Below are positions 23,545 to 36,150 of a stretch of 64,000 bases of DNA, piece by piece. Position 1 is the stretch's first letter; each line of letters begins with the position of its first letter. The position numbers were made by a program, and so were the translations under genes. The stretch comes from Anas platyrhynchos. Lineage: Eukaryota; Chordata; Aves; Anseriformes; Anatidae. Under the pieces are notes generated by a model, which was not told the DNA's origin, ran no database searches, and saw only the letters and a program-made list of their open reading frames with translations. The stretch spans positions 51,304,501 to 51,368,500 of the forward strand of contig NC_092590.1 of the NCBI RefSeq assembly GCF_047663525.1, written 5' to 3'.

Positions 23545-24075
23545 CAAAGTCATACAAAAATTAAGGTTGGAAAAGACATTCGTGATCATCTGGTCCAACC
23601 ATCACCCTACTACCAACGTCACCCACTAAATCATGTCCATAAGCACCAGGTCCAACCTTTCCTTGAACACCCCCAGGGGCAGTGACTCGACCACTTTGAT
23701 GGGCAACCTGTTCCAATGCCTGACCATATTTTTTGAGAAGAAATGTCTCCTAATTCTGTTAATTGTTGAAGAGTAGTGCTCTTTGTTCAATTCTTTAATT
23801 GTTGTAGAGGAGGGGCATAACATTTCCATTTTTCCACTCACCAGGGACATCTCCCGAATGCCAGGACTTTTCAGTTAGAATGGAGAGAGGCTTGGCAACT
23901 ACATCAGACAGTTCCCTGGGATTTATGTCATCAGGTCCCATAGAGCTGTACCTGTTGTTTAGATTCATCAGGTGGTCTTGAACCTGCTCTTCACTTACAG
24001 TGGGTGGGACTTTGTTCCCCCAGCCTCCATCTATGGGTTCAGGGAAATGAAAGTACATTCGGAAGCCCTGTGGCA
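23545..24075 (-). mobile_element. CR1 LINE with large internal deletion
   Basis: Read on the minus strand, 24076 to about 23800 encodes the start of the CR1 reverse-transcriptase region: [52 protein letters not shown]. About 23750 to 23630 encodes the ORF2 C-terminus: [39 protein letters not shown] then stop. The catalytic core that should lie between (by family knowledge some 400 or more residues) is missing, with the junction near 23755-23800. The 3' UTR follows down to about 23545 with the usual GGTTGGAAAAGAC and GGTCCAACC blocks. Diverged and non-functional. Confidence 0.88.
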
Positions 24076-26318
24076 TAATAGGAATGTATCTACAGAGTGA
24101 AAAAGTTCATGCAGATGATCCGTTGTTCACAGTACTTGCATTCTGGAGGACTTCCTTCCGACAAGGTCAAGTCCCACAGATCCCATGCCCACTAGTGGCT
24201 GGAGAAAAACTGATGTAATCTTAAAATGCATCTTTCAGTCTAGATTCATTTTGGCTGAGATGTGAGAGGTACTGTTTTATCATAAATCATGTATCACACG
24301 AAATCAAATATATCAGCTCTAAATATCTCAAACTCATTGTCTTTAGTTAGTACTTGGTTGCCGAGCATCAAAATAAATGAATAGCAGAAGGATTTTCTTT
24401 TAACATAGACATTCAATAAAGAGAGTGGGTGTAGTTTTTTTAATTAAATTATTATTTTTATTTTTTTATTTTTAAAATTTATTAAAAAAGAATAGGCTTT
24501 TTTTTTTTTTTTTGAGTTATAAATGGGTTTGAAGTACAATTCAGTCACATATTGGTGGGATTGTAGTTTGACCTACAGAAAAAATGATGCCATGGGGAAA
24601 TAACTTTCTATGAGCTTAGCTATTGAGATGGAATTATTTCACTTTCTTGTGATACTCTCCTAAGCATCTTCATCACTGAGGAGTGAAGATAACCAGATGG
24701 CTTGATTGCCCTTTGCTGCCTTCTTCAGCTTTCCATCAAAGTCAGGCTTTGGAAAAAAAAAAAAAAAATTATCAGAGTACATGTGCAAGAAGATATTTCT
24801 GTAGAAAAGCAGAACGTTTCAGTATTTATCTAGTAAAACACAACTCTAGCTTTGCCAAGCTGTAATTTATCAAAAGTTCAAGAATGTTGTACAGTTCTTC
24901 AAACAATATTTTCAAATAAAACCAAAACAAAAGGTGCTATATAGAAGGATATTCTTCAAAATGTTAGAGTCGATTATTTAAATTTAAAATTCTTCAAAAT
25001 GTTCAAGAAATTTACCAGCCTCAAGTAGGTTTTCCGTCTCTCATTTATCTCCAAAACCTCTTTCTTTTGTATTTTGGGATAATATAACTTAACCGAGAAT
25101 AGATTAACCTAAAGTAATTTGAAATGGGTTGGTCACACATGAAATGAAGAATAGCAGCTCCACTTCACATTCATTTCCCAATTCTGCCTGAATTAGCTTC
25201 ATTGTAGAGATGAGCTATTTAGAGATGAAATGCAGTCTTTTTGCAGTAGAAATTATCTGCCAAAATTGGGAATAGACTCCCTGACTGTTCTAAGGGTTTT
25301 TAAGCAACTGTGATAAATTTTGATGGAGTAGATGACTGAATTGCTTAATTCCACTAAGTCATTTTTGAATTTGTCTTTGAATCATAGTGTTGGGTTCTGT
25401 CCTTCTTCTTTAGTTTCCCATAATCAAATAGAGTGAAAGCTTTCTATTGTGGAACACATTTATGTCTACGCTGTGGTGAGGGTACATCAGGGCTTTTAGG
25501 GGCTGGCAGTATGAGACTGTTAGTCTTGCCCTACCTTCACACCTACTTAGCTATTTAACACTGGACATTTTGGGTAGCATTCAAGATCCAAGGCATTGTA
25601 GGAAAAGAGGTGGGGAGCACTCTACCAGCTGTTAACAAATAGCTGTTATTAGTATTTCTTGTATCATAAGCTCATATACTAGTGTAATTATTGGCAGTGA
25701 ATCAGCCTGTATCTACTGTTTCAGGAGTCCTTATGAAAATAAATATATTGGTATACATCTTTAAAGGGTGCATGTACATGTCTACTGATGGGGTCCAAGG
25801 GTGCCAAGTGGTTCAACCACTTTGGAAAACTGCAATACCTCCATGTTTCTGAGGACCTAGTAGAAAGAAATTAGAAAGATCTTCTAGACCTAGGAGAAGA
25901 TTTTCTCCTTTGTAAACATTTCCTTAGGGGTGGTGGCTTGAATATGCCAGCATAACTGGATTTTGCAATTACTTTGCAATTTCCTTTTTCAGGTCTTTGA
26001 AAGATCTTGCAGATCAATACCTTAGTTCAATAAAACTCAGTCTTTTAGAATGCTGTCTGTCTGCAATGTTTTTGTGTGAAAATTGTGTGTACCTAATATG
26101 TAAGTGTGATTGAGGAGCTGAAGAACTGCTGAAGTAAATATTCATGCAAATTACTAATCAGGTGTTTTGGTGTTGATTTGCTATTAATTATACAGGAGAG
26201 GTGTACATGTCAGTGACTTTGTGGGTTCTGACCCTCGTATGGTACTAATACGGCCTTATTAGCCATATAATACTTTAGAAAGTGTTAATTATTTAGGGAA
26301 TCATATAATTAGTTTCGT

Positions 26319-26344
26319 AAAAAAAAAAAAAAAAAAAAAAAAAA
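26319..26344 (+). repeat. A26 homopolymer
   Basis: Twenty-six uninterrupted A residues. I looked for a retroposed body upstream (SINE or processed gene) and recognised none. Confidence 0.9.
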
Positions 26345-27294
26345 GTTGTAATGTTTACATTTTTCTGCCACCTTTTTATTATTATTGATGCTGACATTGC
26401 ATCATGTTTAGATTTTTGTTAGTGTATCAATGATGAATGATGATGAGTGGTGTTTGATGATTTTGGTGCGAATTGCTGCTGTTTCCGAACTGTATTCCTG
26501 TTCTAATGAAAGCAGTAGTTTTTATATCATGATGTGCCAGGTTCTGGAGTTAATTGATTATATTCTCTGTAGGGAACTTCGAAGTAAGAAACCTGAATCA
26601 TCTCTGTTGAGAATGGAGAAATGGGGGAACTTACTGACCCTATTAGAACATGGCAGAATATCTGTAGTATACTTTGTGGTATTCAGTGATAGCCCAGAAG
26701 TGCTTTTGGTTCTTGGTGTGTTTAATAACATGCACAGGAAGGCAAGGAGAGACTTCACAGAATTATTTAATGGAATCAAATAATGGTTCTAGATGGGTAT
26801 TAAAAGGTAAGTGTTTTTAATCAGACTCTTTTGTCAATGCTAAACAAATAAAAGTCAATATTTAATATTTGCAAAAATAAATCAAGCTCCAAATAATGGC
26901 TAAAACACGCTACAATAATGTGACTCAATTTGAAAACATCAAAAGAAACTTTCTGCATGTTTTAGAAAAGTGTTTGTTCATGATTTTCATGGTTTTGTGG
27001 ATTTTTAAATTGTTTTAAAGATAACAGCCAAAAAATTAGAAATCTAGTTTATTGTTCTTGCAAAAAACTGTGAAAGTAGCAAATTTGATATAATAATCTT
27101 TTGTGTTGCAGAATACTCCATGAATGAAAATATGCCTGAGGTGTTGTTCTATATTTAAGTATTGTAGACAGGAATTGAGAATAAGAAACAAAATTAACCC
27201 ACTGACTTTTCTTCACTAAGAAGGATAATCAGCCACCAGTGAAGATAATGAATGAAATGGTGCCGATATGTGTTATGTGTGAGATTTCCTAGAC

Positions 27295-27323
27295 CTTTTG
27301 ATAAGACTTGGCCTTATCAAAAG
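27295..27323. repeat. Perfect inverted repeat, 11-bp stem
   Basis: CTTTTGATAAG at 27295-27305 pairs with CTTATCAAAAG at 27313-27323 across a 7-base loop. It has no associated gene or terminal repeat. Confidence 0.8.
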
Positions 27324-27705
27324 ATTTGCACTCAGTTTTAACAGCCATTTGTAAGCACAAAGAGTTAGTATTGCATATATAGATTTCATGTTTCTTAGAC
27401 TGGGAGACTTCATGGTATTCCTAGCAAGTAGTGGTTCATGTAGCTAGCTGCTCAATGTATGAGTGTTTCTTCTCACTTTTCACCTACTCAGCAGTGGAGT
27501 TCCCATTTTTTCAGTGTTGTTAGTTTGTCTGTGTGTGTGATTATGTATGGGAAGGAAAGAAACTAGCAGATACAGAAACAGAAAAATAAGATGCATCCAG
27601 GGAGTGGAAAAGCTTGAGGAAAATACAGAAAGATCATGGAAAATTTTGTAAGAACCTTGAGGCACAAATCAAGTAAATTGTCTTTTTCCTTCCCTCATCC
27701 CCACC

Positions 27706-27708
<3 letters not shown>

Positions 27709-27736
<28 letters not shown>
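27709..27736 (+). repeat. A28 homopolymer
   Basis: This is the longest uninterrupted A run in the window, preceded by pyrimidine-rich sequence rather than by a recognisable retroposed gene. Confidence 0.9.
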
Positions 27737-27737
<1 letters not shown>

Positions 27738-28732
27738 TGAATTAGCACTTTGAAGAGTCTCATGCTTACTAAACCAGAAGAAATTGTTCAGTGTTTTGTT
27801 CTAAGATTCAAAGTTGTTGGATTAATTTCTGATTTAAAAGGGTTGTTTGAGACAGAGCTGCTCAAAGGAGCAGAGGGTGAAGAATCATCCCAGGTAAACA
27901 TGTAATAAGAATAAGCATGAGAGAGCATCCTGTCTCCTGAGGCACAGGATCATATTGTTATCGATTGACTCCCTTAGTATTAGATGTTTTAAAGGTGGTT
28001 TGCATTTCTGATTCTATGGCCTGGAGGCCAAAGTCTTTGTGTGATCATCCACAGAAAGAAATATCTCATACCTTGGAAAACTGGGTAGTGACTGAGAAAA
28101 TAATCCAGAAGACAATGATATTCACACAGCTTTCCTTTGCAGGTGAAAAGGGTAGGCAAACATCTGATCTCGTGTAATGCACCACTGTTAACACTGAAAA
28201 TGCCTAGGGGCTCACTGCCTCCTCGATCTTTCACTTTCCTTACAATATTGTAGCTCCCAGGAGGAAGCTGCCTTGAGTAGTTTAAGAGCCACGTAGTATC
28301 TGAAAAGCCAAGATATTGGCCCATGTAGAACTGGAAATCAGTCTCCACTAAGGGAAAAGTCTGTCTTTACATTTGGAAGGTAAATATGATTTCATGTCTG
28401 TGGATGTCTGTTTCACGCTAAGTATATCTAGAAGTATCTCCTCAACATCTCCATGTTCTGCCAACCACACATTTATTTCTTTATGGCTTTAAAAGGCATC
28501 TTTATTCTGAGTGGCCCCATCTGGAACAGTGACCATCCTGCAGAACCTTTATGCCATCTATCCTTGCAGCTCACATGATGATGACAGATAACATTACATG
28601 GCCTCGAGAAAAATATCACATTTTTGCAATACCAATTTTGTTACATTTGCAAGATGCTTAATATGTCCATAGTTAGACAGTGGTAGCCTAGCCATTTTAA
28701 AGGATGCTCCTCCTGCTTTCCTTGCTCCTTAG

Positions 28733-28782
28733 GAATTTCATTAAACATGTTTTGACTGAATTTCATTATACATATTTTGACT
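28733..28782. repeat. 25-bp tandem duplication beside a CR1
   Basis: Two abutting 25-bp copies at 28733-28757 and 28758-28782 both begin GAATTTCATTA and end TTTTGACT, differing at two positions. They adjoin the recognisable 3' limit of the CR1 at 28800-29490. Confidence 0.9.
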
Positions 28783-28799
28783 GTGGAAATGCCCTCCAA

Positions 28800-29490
28800 A
28801 ACAGACAATGATGTCTCCCTCTCACATTGCTCCTTGTCATGTCCCTGGGCACCACTGATAAAAGCCTGGCTCTTTGCACCCTCAGAGATTATATAGATTG
28901 ACATGATCCCCCAGAGCCTTCTCTTCTCCAGAGCAAACAGTCCTGGCTCTCAGCCTTTCCTCATAGGAGAAGTGCTCCAGTCCCTTCATTCTCTTTGTGG
29001 CTCTTTGCTGGTCTCTCTTCAGTGGCTCCGTATCCCTCTTGTACTGGGAAGCCCAGAACTGGACAAGGCACTCCAGGTGAGGCCTCACCAGTGCTGAGTA
29101 GGGGTGAAATATCACCTCCCTCAACTTGCTGGCACTTCTTTGCCTAATACAGCCCAGGATACCATTAGCTTTCTTTGCAGTAAGGGCACGTTGCTGCCTC
29201 ACATTCAGCTTGGTGTCCACCAGGACCCCTGGGCCTTTTTGCAGAGCTGCTTCCCAGCTGGGTGGCCCCAGCCTGTACTGGTGTGGGGTGTTGTTCCTCC
29301 CCAGCTGTAAGACTTTGCACTTCTCCCTGTTGAACTTGATGAGGCTCCTGTTAGTCCATTTCTCCTGCCACTCAAGGTCCCTGTGGAAGACAGCACAACC
29401 CTCCAGTATATCAGCCATTCCTCCCAGTTTTGTCTTCTGCAGACTTGCTGAGGGAATGCTTTGCCTCATCCAGGCACCGCAGATAGTACC
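28800..29490 (-). mobile_element. CR1 LINE fragment, C-terminal half of the RT ORF, diverged
   Basis: The minus strand from about 29470 encodes [103 protein letters not shown] and SYEERL. This is the CR1 ORF2 reverse-transcriptase C-terminal half and the following domain. A stop and frame changes break the C-terminus near 28882, and the GCCAGGCT to GACAAG segment continues in another frame to about 28810. The 5' end is truncated within the polymerase. By sequence it belongs to a different, older subfamily than the copy at 8659-9297. Non-functional. Confidence 0.92.
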
Positions 29491-32400
29491 TTAAATTCTA
29501 AACTTATTATTATTACAGTTCATGTTGGCAAAGCTATAGACACATATATCATCTCATTATGCCGCTGCTTTTTTCACATATCATAGTAGTTTCTTCTGTG
29601 TGTTGCACTTCTCACTAGCAATGCTGACCAAAACTCTCTGCTTGAGAAAACAGCATGTGCAGCAGACACACTGTTACAGTGGAGAAAACGATGCTACATA
29701 GACACATATAGTTCAGAAATAAATGTGTAGCAAAGGATGGGGGACTGGTTTCTTCACATGTGTGGTCTTAATTCTGCTTTATTGTAATTTTTCTTCACAA
29801 TTTTCTCCATAGTGTGATGAGAGCATTATGTCAATGTCTCTAAATTCACTGTATTATGAGAAATTACTAGAATATTATTATTATGCAATTATAATATAGT
29901 GATTTTTATAGCTAAAGGTCCTGAACCATCAGTGGAATAGATCAGATTTTTGATTCACTTTAATGGAAGTTGGATCTAGCCCAAAGTATCTATGAGAAGT
30001 ATATTCAATGCAGTTAAAGAATTGCCTGATAAATTGCAGTTGAAAGCTGCAAAAATCAAAGTAGCATAGATATTACACCTTCCTTTTTTGCTATGCAGCA
30101 TTTGTACTTTGGAGGGTGTTTTTTTTTCAAAAGTCCCTAAAGCCTAGAGACTTTTAGGCACCTGTAGAAAAATCTTCAGCCCTATCCCTGTGTCTGTGAG
30201 CCATAGGCTGTCTGCAAGGAGAAAGCTTGGTGCCTAAGAATGGGATTAAGAGAGTTACTGAGATGTGTAAAATACTCAGCAAGAGGTGACTAAGGAGGGA
30301 ATAGGTATTATGTCACTTTAATTTGGGTTTTAGGGAGGATAAACACTTCAAGAATATCCTTTCCTCAACTGTGATACACAAATCTTGAAGGCTTTCCTGG
30401 AGATAACAAGTACCTAGAGCACACCGTGTAGTTTGGGGTCCACATTTTAAGAATAGGAAGGAGGAATAAGGAAGGTCAGCAACTCTGTCATTAGAGATTT
30501 ATAAATTCAGATGTTGGGGAGAAAATTTGCTTCACCCTCTTGTAGTTCTTCAGCAGACTGAACAAAACTGTCACCATATAAAAGCTTTCTATGAAGACAA
30601 AGATGATTAAATTGTTCTTCATGTTGTAGCTACAATGGACAAAATAAAATGTATAGCAAGAAGATTTTCATTAAATCTTAGAAACTCATTACTGAAAATC
30701 ATTAGAGAGATAATGAAGCACAAGAACTCAATCCTAGGAAAGATTTTGAATCCACTTTCACTGGAATTTTTACTCATAGGTAAGACAATATGGTTAGGGT
30801 GGGCCAGCACCCTAACTTGCTGTCAGGGGTGTGGTACTCAACATATCATGATAGTGTGACTTTTTTTCTTGCCCTTTGGGCTGATGCCCAGAATTTCTGG
30901 ATTATTTATGATTCTAGGTGCCAAAGTACTGACCCGAATACGCCTTCAGTGTGATCTGCCTCCTACCCTCAAAGGCAACACTTTTACTCCTGGTCAAAGC
31001 ACTCTGCAGTATATGGGACAATCCTCTAAAGGGATTTCAAACCAGCATCTCTTTTTTTTTCTTGTGAAAGTGCTGTGAAATACTTGGGGTGAGTTAGTGG
31101 GATGGGATCCTCAAGGTGTCCCATGCTGTTGCTGTTACACTTTATGTAAGACTTTTTAAAAAAATTATTTATTTTTTTTTTTGTACCAGGAAAGATGTTA
31201 AAAGTAGTTGTTGCTCTTTATCCAGGTGTTTATGTTGGAGAGGAGGTAATCCTAGCTCCAGCCAGCCCTGTGCTCACCATAACTTCTCAAGTGCTGGAAG
31301 CCCGGTCACCCTGCCCTGCTCCGGTGTGTCCTGGTCACGAGGCTGGGGAGTCATGCCCACTTTGGCAGTCAGGATGTGGTTGTTCTATGTCTGCTGTTTC
31401 CACTCGGGGCTCTGTGGGTATTTCTAGGTCTGTGAAATGCAATTAGATAAAAAGAGACTACTGGAAGTCAGCTGAAATTTTACGTCCAGCTGGGCTGTAC
31501 GTGAACTAGAAAACATACGTAAGTCTGCAGAATCACAAAGGTGGAAAGTCATTTCTGCGCACAAAGATGAAGATCTTTGATGGCAAAATACAAACTTATT
31601 TTCTGCTCTTTGAAATGGGACGCGTTTGGTGGTGCCTAAGATGGTTCTTCCAAGGGATATGGAGAAGTGAATCGCCTAATTCACTCAAGGCAGAGCTGCT
31701 CACAGAGAGAAGTGGGTGAGTAAAGCAGTACCACCATTTCCTCCTACAACTGTTCTGTGAAGGAGGGACTGAGTTGTTCCCTTTTCATTGTCAGGGGGAG
31801 AGGAGGGTCTTTGGAGGTTGCTCCCAAAGAAGCAGCCATGGGTGGGAAGGAAGCACCTAACTTCTGAGCAGAAGAGTTTTTCAGATGCACAGTCACCTGA
31901 GCATTTCCCTTTGGCTGGTTTGGGTGGATCCCTGCAGAGATACCAATATTTCTTCATCCTAAAGAAATTATGTGCCTAACCTGGCTTCTTCTTTAAGGCA
32001 CATAAAGATCAGGCAGCATCTGTCTTTAGTGCTAAGTGTCAATCTCCTGTAGTTGTAATTGGCTCGTTGTTCTTATTGCTTCTAAATGCAGTAAGATGAG
32101 CTCTATAATCAGGTTGCATTGGCAGTTAGTTGCTGCAGTGAGTCTTATACCAGCTTATTAATCAACTTTGCAGATTGCTGGTGTACATAGATGTCTTATG
32201 TCTTATGTCAATAGATGTCTTTCACAGATGTCTTATGATTCGTTAAAATAAAACTCTACCATGCTGACTTAAAATCTAGTTATGTTTTAAAGACATATTG
32301 CAAATATGAAATCTGTCATTTTCATGTTTCTAATCTCAGTTATAAAGGAATTTCCGGGCCAGACTCTGTCACCTTTATATACAGTGAGTGTTATTTATCT

Positions 32401-35400
32401 ACTGACATGTCTTACTAAGTAATTAGATAACTGATTAGATAAATAACTCTCTTTCCAGTTTTGGTGCTGATAAAAAGTATCAGTATTTGGCTTAGTTTCT
32501 GAATCAAAATATATTATTTGTTTTCTGTCAATCTTGAAAGTTCTCATAGAAATCTGCACATAAAATAACTTTGTTGTTGGTGGTATAACTTGCCCCAATT
32601 AAGTTATATTGGTCGTAACTTTGATGAATATCTATCCATGTGTCTTACAGACATACACGCCTCATGGTAGAAAAATGTGTGTTTGGAATTTATTTTAAAA
32701 AATGAACAGGTTTACCCAAAAAATAATCTTTTCTATTCTTCTGGCACTGGGTTCATTCTATGGTACTAAAAGGAGTCAAACTTGTAGCCTTTGTATCTAT
32801 ACTAATAAGATAAAAAAACGTGATGTAGCAGTTTATATCGGTATATAAGATTGGTGTTGTGGTAAATGAAGGTGTCGTACTTACACAGCCACTCTTCTGA
32901 CCATAACCACACTTCAAGCAGTTCACCACTTGCTGGAAATGTTGCGGTAATGTGCTTTCATCAAGTGGCTTTGAGCTAGACAGCACATTACTACATTTGC
33001 CTTTGTTAAAATTAACTCTGATGCAATTCTTGTTGTAACTCTTGTTACCAGAAGTGAAATGTTAAATCATTATAGGAACCCCCTTGGTTCTATTCTCAGC
33101 CGCCTGTTCTGCGGAAAAGGAATTCCCCCTGCGCTTCTTTCTGGGCCTGACTCTGTGAGGGAGGAACGTGCTTGGTACTTTTCAACCATCATTAATTTCA
33201 GTGGGAATTGGGAGTTCAATGCTTGACAGAGCTGGTGAGCTTTTCTCGAAGTATCACAAGATTCAGCTTTGCAGTGTTTTTGCAGAGAAGGATTTAAATG
33301 GGATTTAAGATTCCAACCCATTGTATGCACACTTGGAAAAATGTTATTTAAAAATATCCAGTGATGGATGGAATACGGGATAACAAAATATCCTGTAGCA
33401 TGTAGCAGGTAGGATAATGACTAGTGAGAAGTCTGCACTTGAGATGCATGAGATGTGGTGATCCTTAAAACCAACAAGAGCAGTGTGTGAGCTGAAGAAG
33501 TGGATCCTTTTGAAACATGGTTGCAGTATTTAAAGATGGTGGTGAGTTTCAAAAGCAAGAATTTTATTATATACCTTCTAATTCAAAGTATTAATTTCTT
33601 TTAATGCCCAGATTTCTTAGCTTGGATTGAATAATATAATAGAGTTGTAACTACTTTAATTGCTTTTTTACCCAGATGCTAAGTATTCTGGTGTAGTTTT
33701 TTGTTGTTGTTGTTTTGTGGTTGATGTTTAAAGGTTACCTATCTGAGGAAGCATAACACTCATTTCCAGTTTAAAATTCAGTGCCTAGGAGGAGGGAGTG
33801 CATCTGATTCCCTGGTTCTCAGCTGAAGAAGCCAGGTAGCTTGCAATTTCTGTATGCGGCTACAGAGCCAGAAACAGCAAGGTGTAAGCTCTCTTTCTCT
33901 GAAACATCAGCCTCTTCTTTCATTTCCAAAATGCTACTGACTCCCCATGTTCTGGAAGGTACAGTTCAAATGCAGAGGGAAGTAGAAAGTTATTTGTGAT
34001 AATCTGAGATTCTTCTCTTCTTAAACTGCAGACAAACTGCTGGGGTGTGAGGGAACACCAAAAATAATCCAACAACGGGCAATTTTGCAAGAAAGCAAAC
34101 CTAAGTAACGCGGGAAATGAATGCAGCATAAAAACTTATACCCCAAAATCACTGGACAAAAGGAGTTTTCACTCTAAAAGATGGGTAATGCCTAAATCTC
34201 CATAAGGTGGTTTTTTTTGTTGTTGTTGTAGTTGTTCCTGCTCTTGATTCAGTGTTGAAGATATTTGAGTGCTAGCACTCTGTCTAAAAGACATCCTGTG
34301 AAACTCTGTCTCACAGCTTTGCCTTGGTAACACTTATAGACACAAAACAGGAGTCTCTTCCTTATTCCTTAGGCTGCTTTTGCTTAATTCTGCTGAGTCT
34401 AAGAGTGAATTTAGCAAATTATATATCTATCTCAAAGTACTTAACTTTAGACTTATAATCTTTGCTCTGAAATCTAACATTTTGTGATGAGTTTAAGACA
34501 GGATGCCAGAGAGCATTTTCTCTCTTACAAAGTAGAAACCTTCAATAATACATTTTAAAGAGAGTAATTTGTTTAATCCTGAGAGACGGTTGCAATAATC
34601 TAAGGTCATTTAAGTGAAAAGAAGCTGCAGAGAAAGTCAGCGCAGCGCCACCTGGGTCAGGACAAACATTTAAAGAAGTAGCGTGTTAATACTTAAAGAA
34701 TTTATTCATGCATTTTTTATAACTTCTAGCTTTTGTAGTTGAATGTAATGAATGGATCTCCAAGAGGTTGAGTCATCATGCCCGGAGCTGATGCCAGTTT
34801 CCAGGCATTAACTTTAATTATTGATGCTTTCCCTAATAGGCCTGATGGCACATTTTTAAAGTAAAGGTTCTGTCTTACTAAAGGCATGCCCTGCTGCCGA
34901 GCACAGTGGCTGTCACTGGCAGAGGTAAATACGGACTTTCCACTTGGTCTTTAAATTAAGGCTTTGTTTCTCAGGTTTTGTTCCTTAATTACTCTGTGCA
35001 GTGCTTTCACCTCTAGGCTAGGTTTTCTTTGAATCAGTTTATAACTGGAAAAGCAAACTAAGCATGAAGGGTTTGAGGGGTCTTCCAAAACCTGTGAAAT
35101 TGCTCCAGGACTTCAGAAGGCAGCATGATCCTTTGGTTATTTTTTTAATTGGATTATTGGATAGCAGTTTCCAGACTGACACATGTGCTCTGGGTACTTT
35201 CAGTGACAATGTTCTGTGCTTCATAGTACCTCACATTTTCAGACTCAGGACCTGCAGAAAACCTATTTAGGCATGTATTTGGGTATTCCTTTCATTAGAT
35301 GGAACAAAGGGGCAATGAAAGATGCAATGACTTAGATATGAGGTAAATTCTGAGTCAAAGAACTCCTGACACAAGTTGAAACCAAAATTATGCATTAATT

Positions 35401-35729
35401 TATAATTTTACTCAAATCAGTGCAAACTCATCTGTAAGTCCTCGGTTCTGCACCAGTGGGGGAAGTAAGGAGGTGAGAGAGAGATGGTGCAGGCTTCTTT
35501 ATGGCTCTAAATAAGAAAATGGCCTGACAACAAACGGCTTAATGAAATAGCTGTTTAATAATATATGGCAAAAAGAAGAATGTGGAGAGTGAGTAAACCA
35601 CCTTCAGACATTGGGCACTCCCCATTTGTGCAGCAAAATGATTGAACAAAAAAATTGTACAGATGGATCCCAAATTCATTTTTCCATGGCATGCTTTCTG
35701 GTTGTTCAAGCTATTATATAATTTTCCTT

Positions 35730-35765
35730 AAAAAAAAAAACAAAAAACAAAACAAAACAAAAAAA
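35730..35765 (+). repeat. A-rich (AAAAC)n repeat
   Basis: Eleven A residues are followed by C-interrupted A runs in a low-complexity tract. Confidence 0.85.
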
Positions 35766-36102
35766 CCCTCTCTTTGAAGAGTATGCTCACTTGAGGACTT
35801 CTTTCTGGACTTTTAGATGAAGGCAAGGCCATGAAGATGATGCAATTGCTGGCACCAAGAGGGAGCAGTGTGAAGGCTTCTCTGCTGCAATGAGCTGCCT
35901 GGGGTTTCATGCAGCCAAGGGATATGTGCAGGTGCAGCAGGTGACCTTCCTAACCAGGTTATCAGTTATGTGGATTGCTAACACTCTATGTACAGCAGTA
36001 CCCTGGTGAGGATCAATGCCCCCTCCTGTCTGGAATAGGTCCTCTTTCAATTCCAGAGCCAAATGACCACACACAAACTTTTGTCATCTTTGACAAGCCT
36101 TA

Positions 36103-36150
36103 AGTACCATGTGTCCGTTTCCTTTTAGTACCATGCGTATGTTTCATCTT
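36103..36150. repeat. Diverged tandem duplication, period 24 bp
   Basis: AGTACCATG starts units at 36103 and 36127, each continuing with a GT-rich then TTTC-rich segment. The copies differ at several positions, so the duplication is older. Confidence 0.75.

Larger units (their letters stand above)
24076..28732. other. Gene-free intergenic block
   Basis: The block holds T16 at 24498-24513 after an AT-only patch (24436-24486), A16 at 24753-24768, A26 at 26319-26344, an 11-bp-stem hairpin at 27295-27323 and A28 at 27709-27736. An ATG-started 117-codon frame at 26430-26783 has no recognisable domain, is low in GC and ends without splice or promoter context. I regard it as chance. Confidence 0.6.

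Noticed and set aside
26430..26783. 117-codon plus-strand open frame starting with ATG
   Set aside because: No recognisable domain, no promoter or splice context, ordinary AT-rich composition, and the opposite strand is also open over most of it.
28903..29494. Plus-strand frames of 64-122 codons
   Set aside because: They are antisense readings of the CR1 fragment at 28800-29490.
31511..31535. AGAATCACAAAGGTGGAAAG, similar to the CR1 3'-end block
   Set aside because: Similarity stops after about 20 bases and no GTCCAACC block follows. Likely chance.
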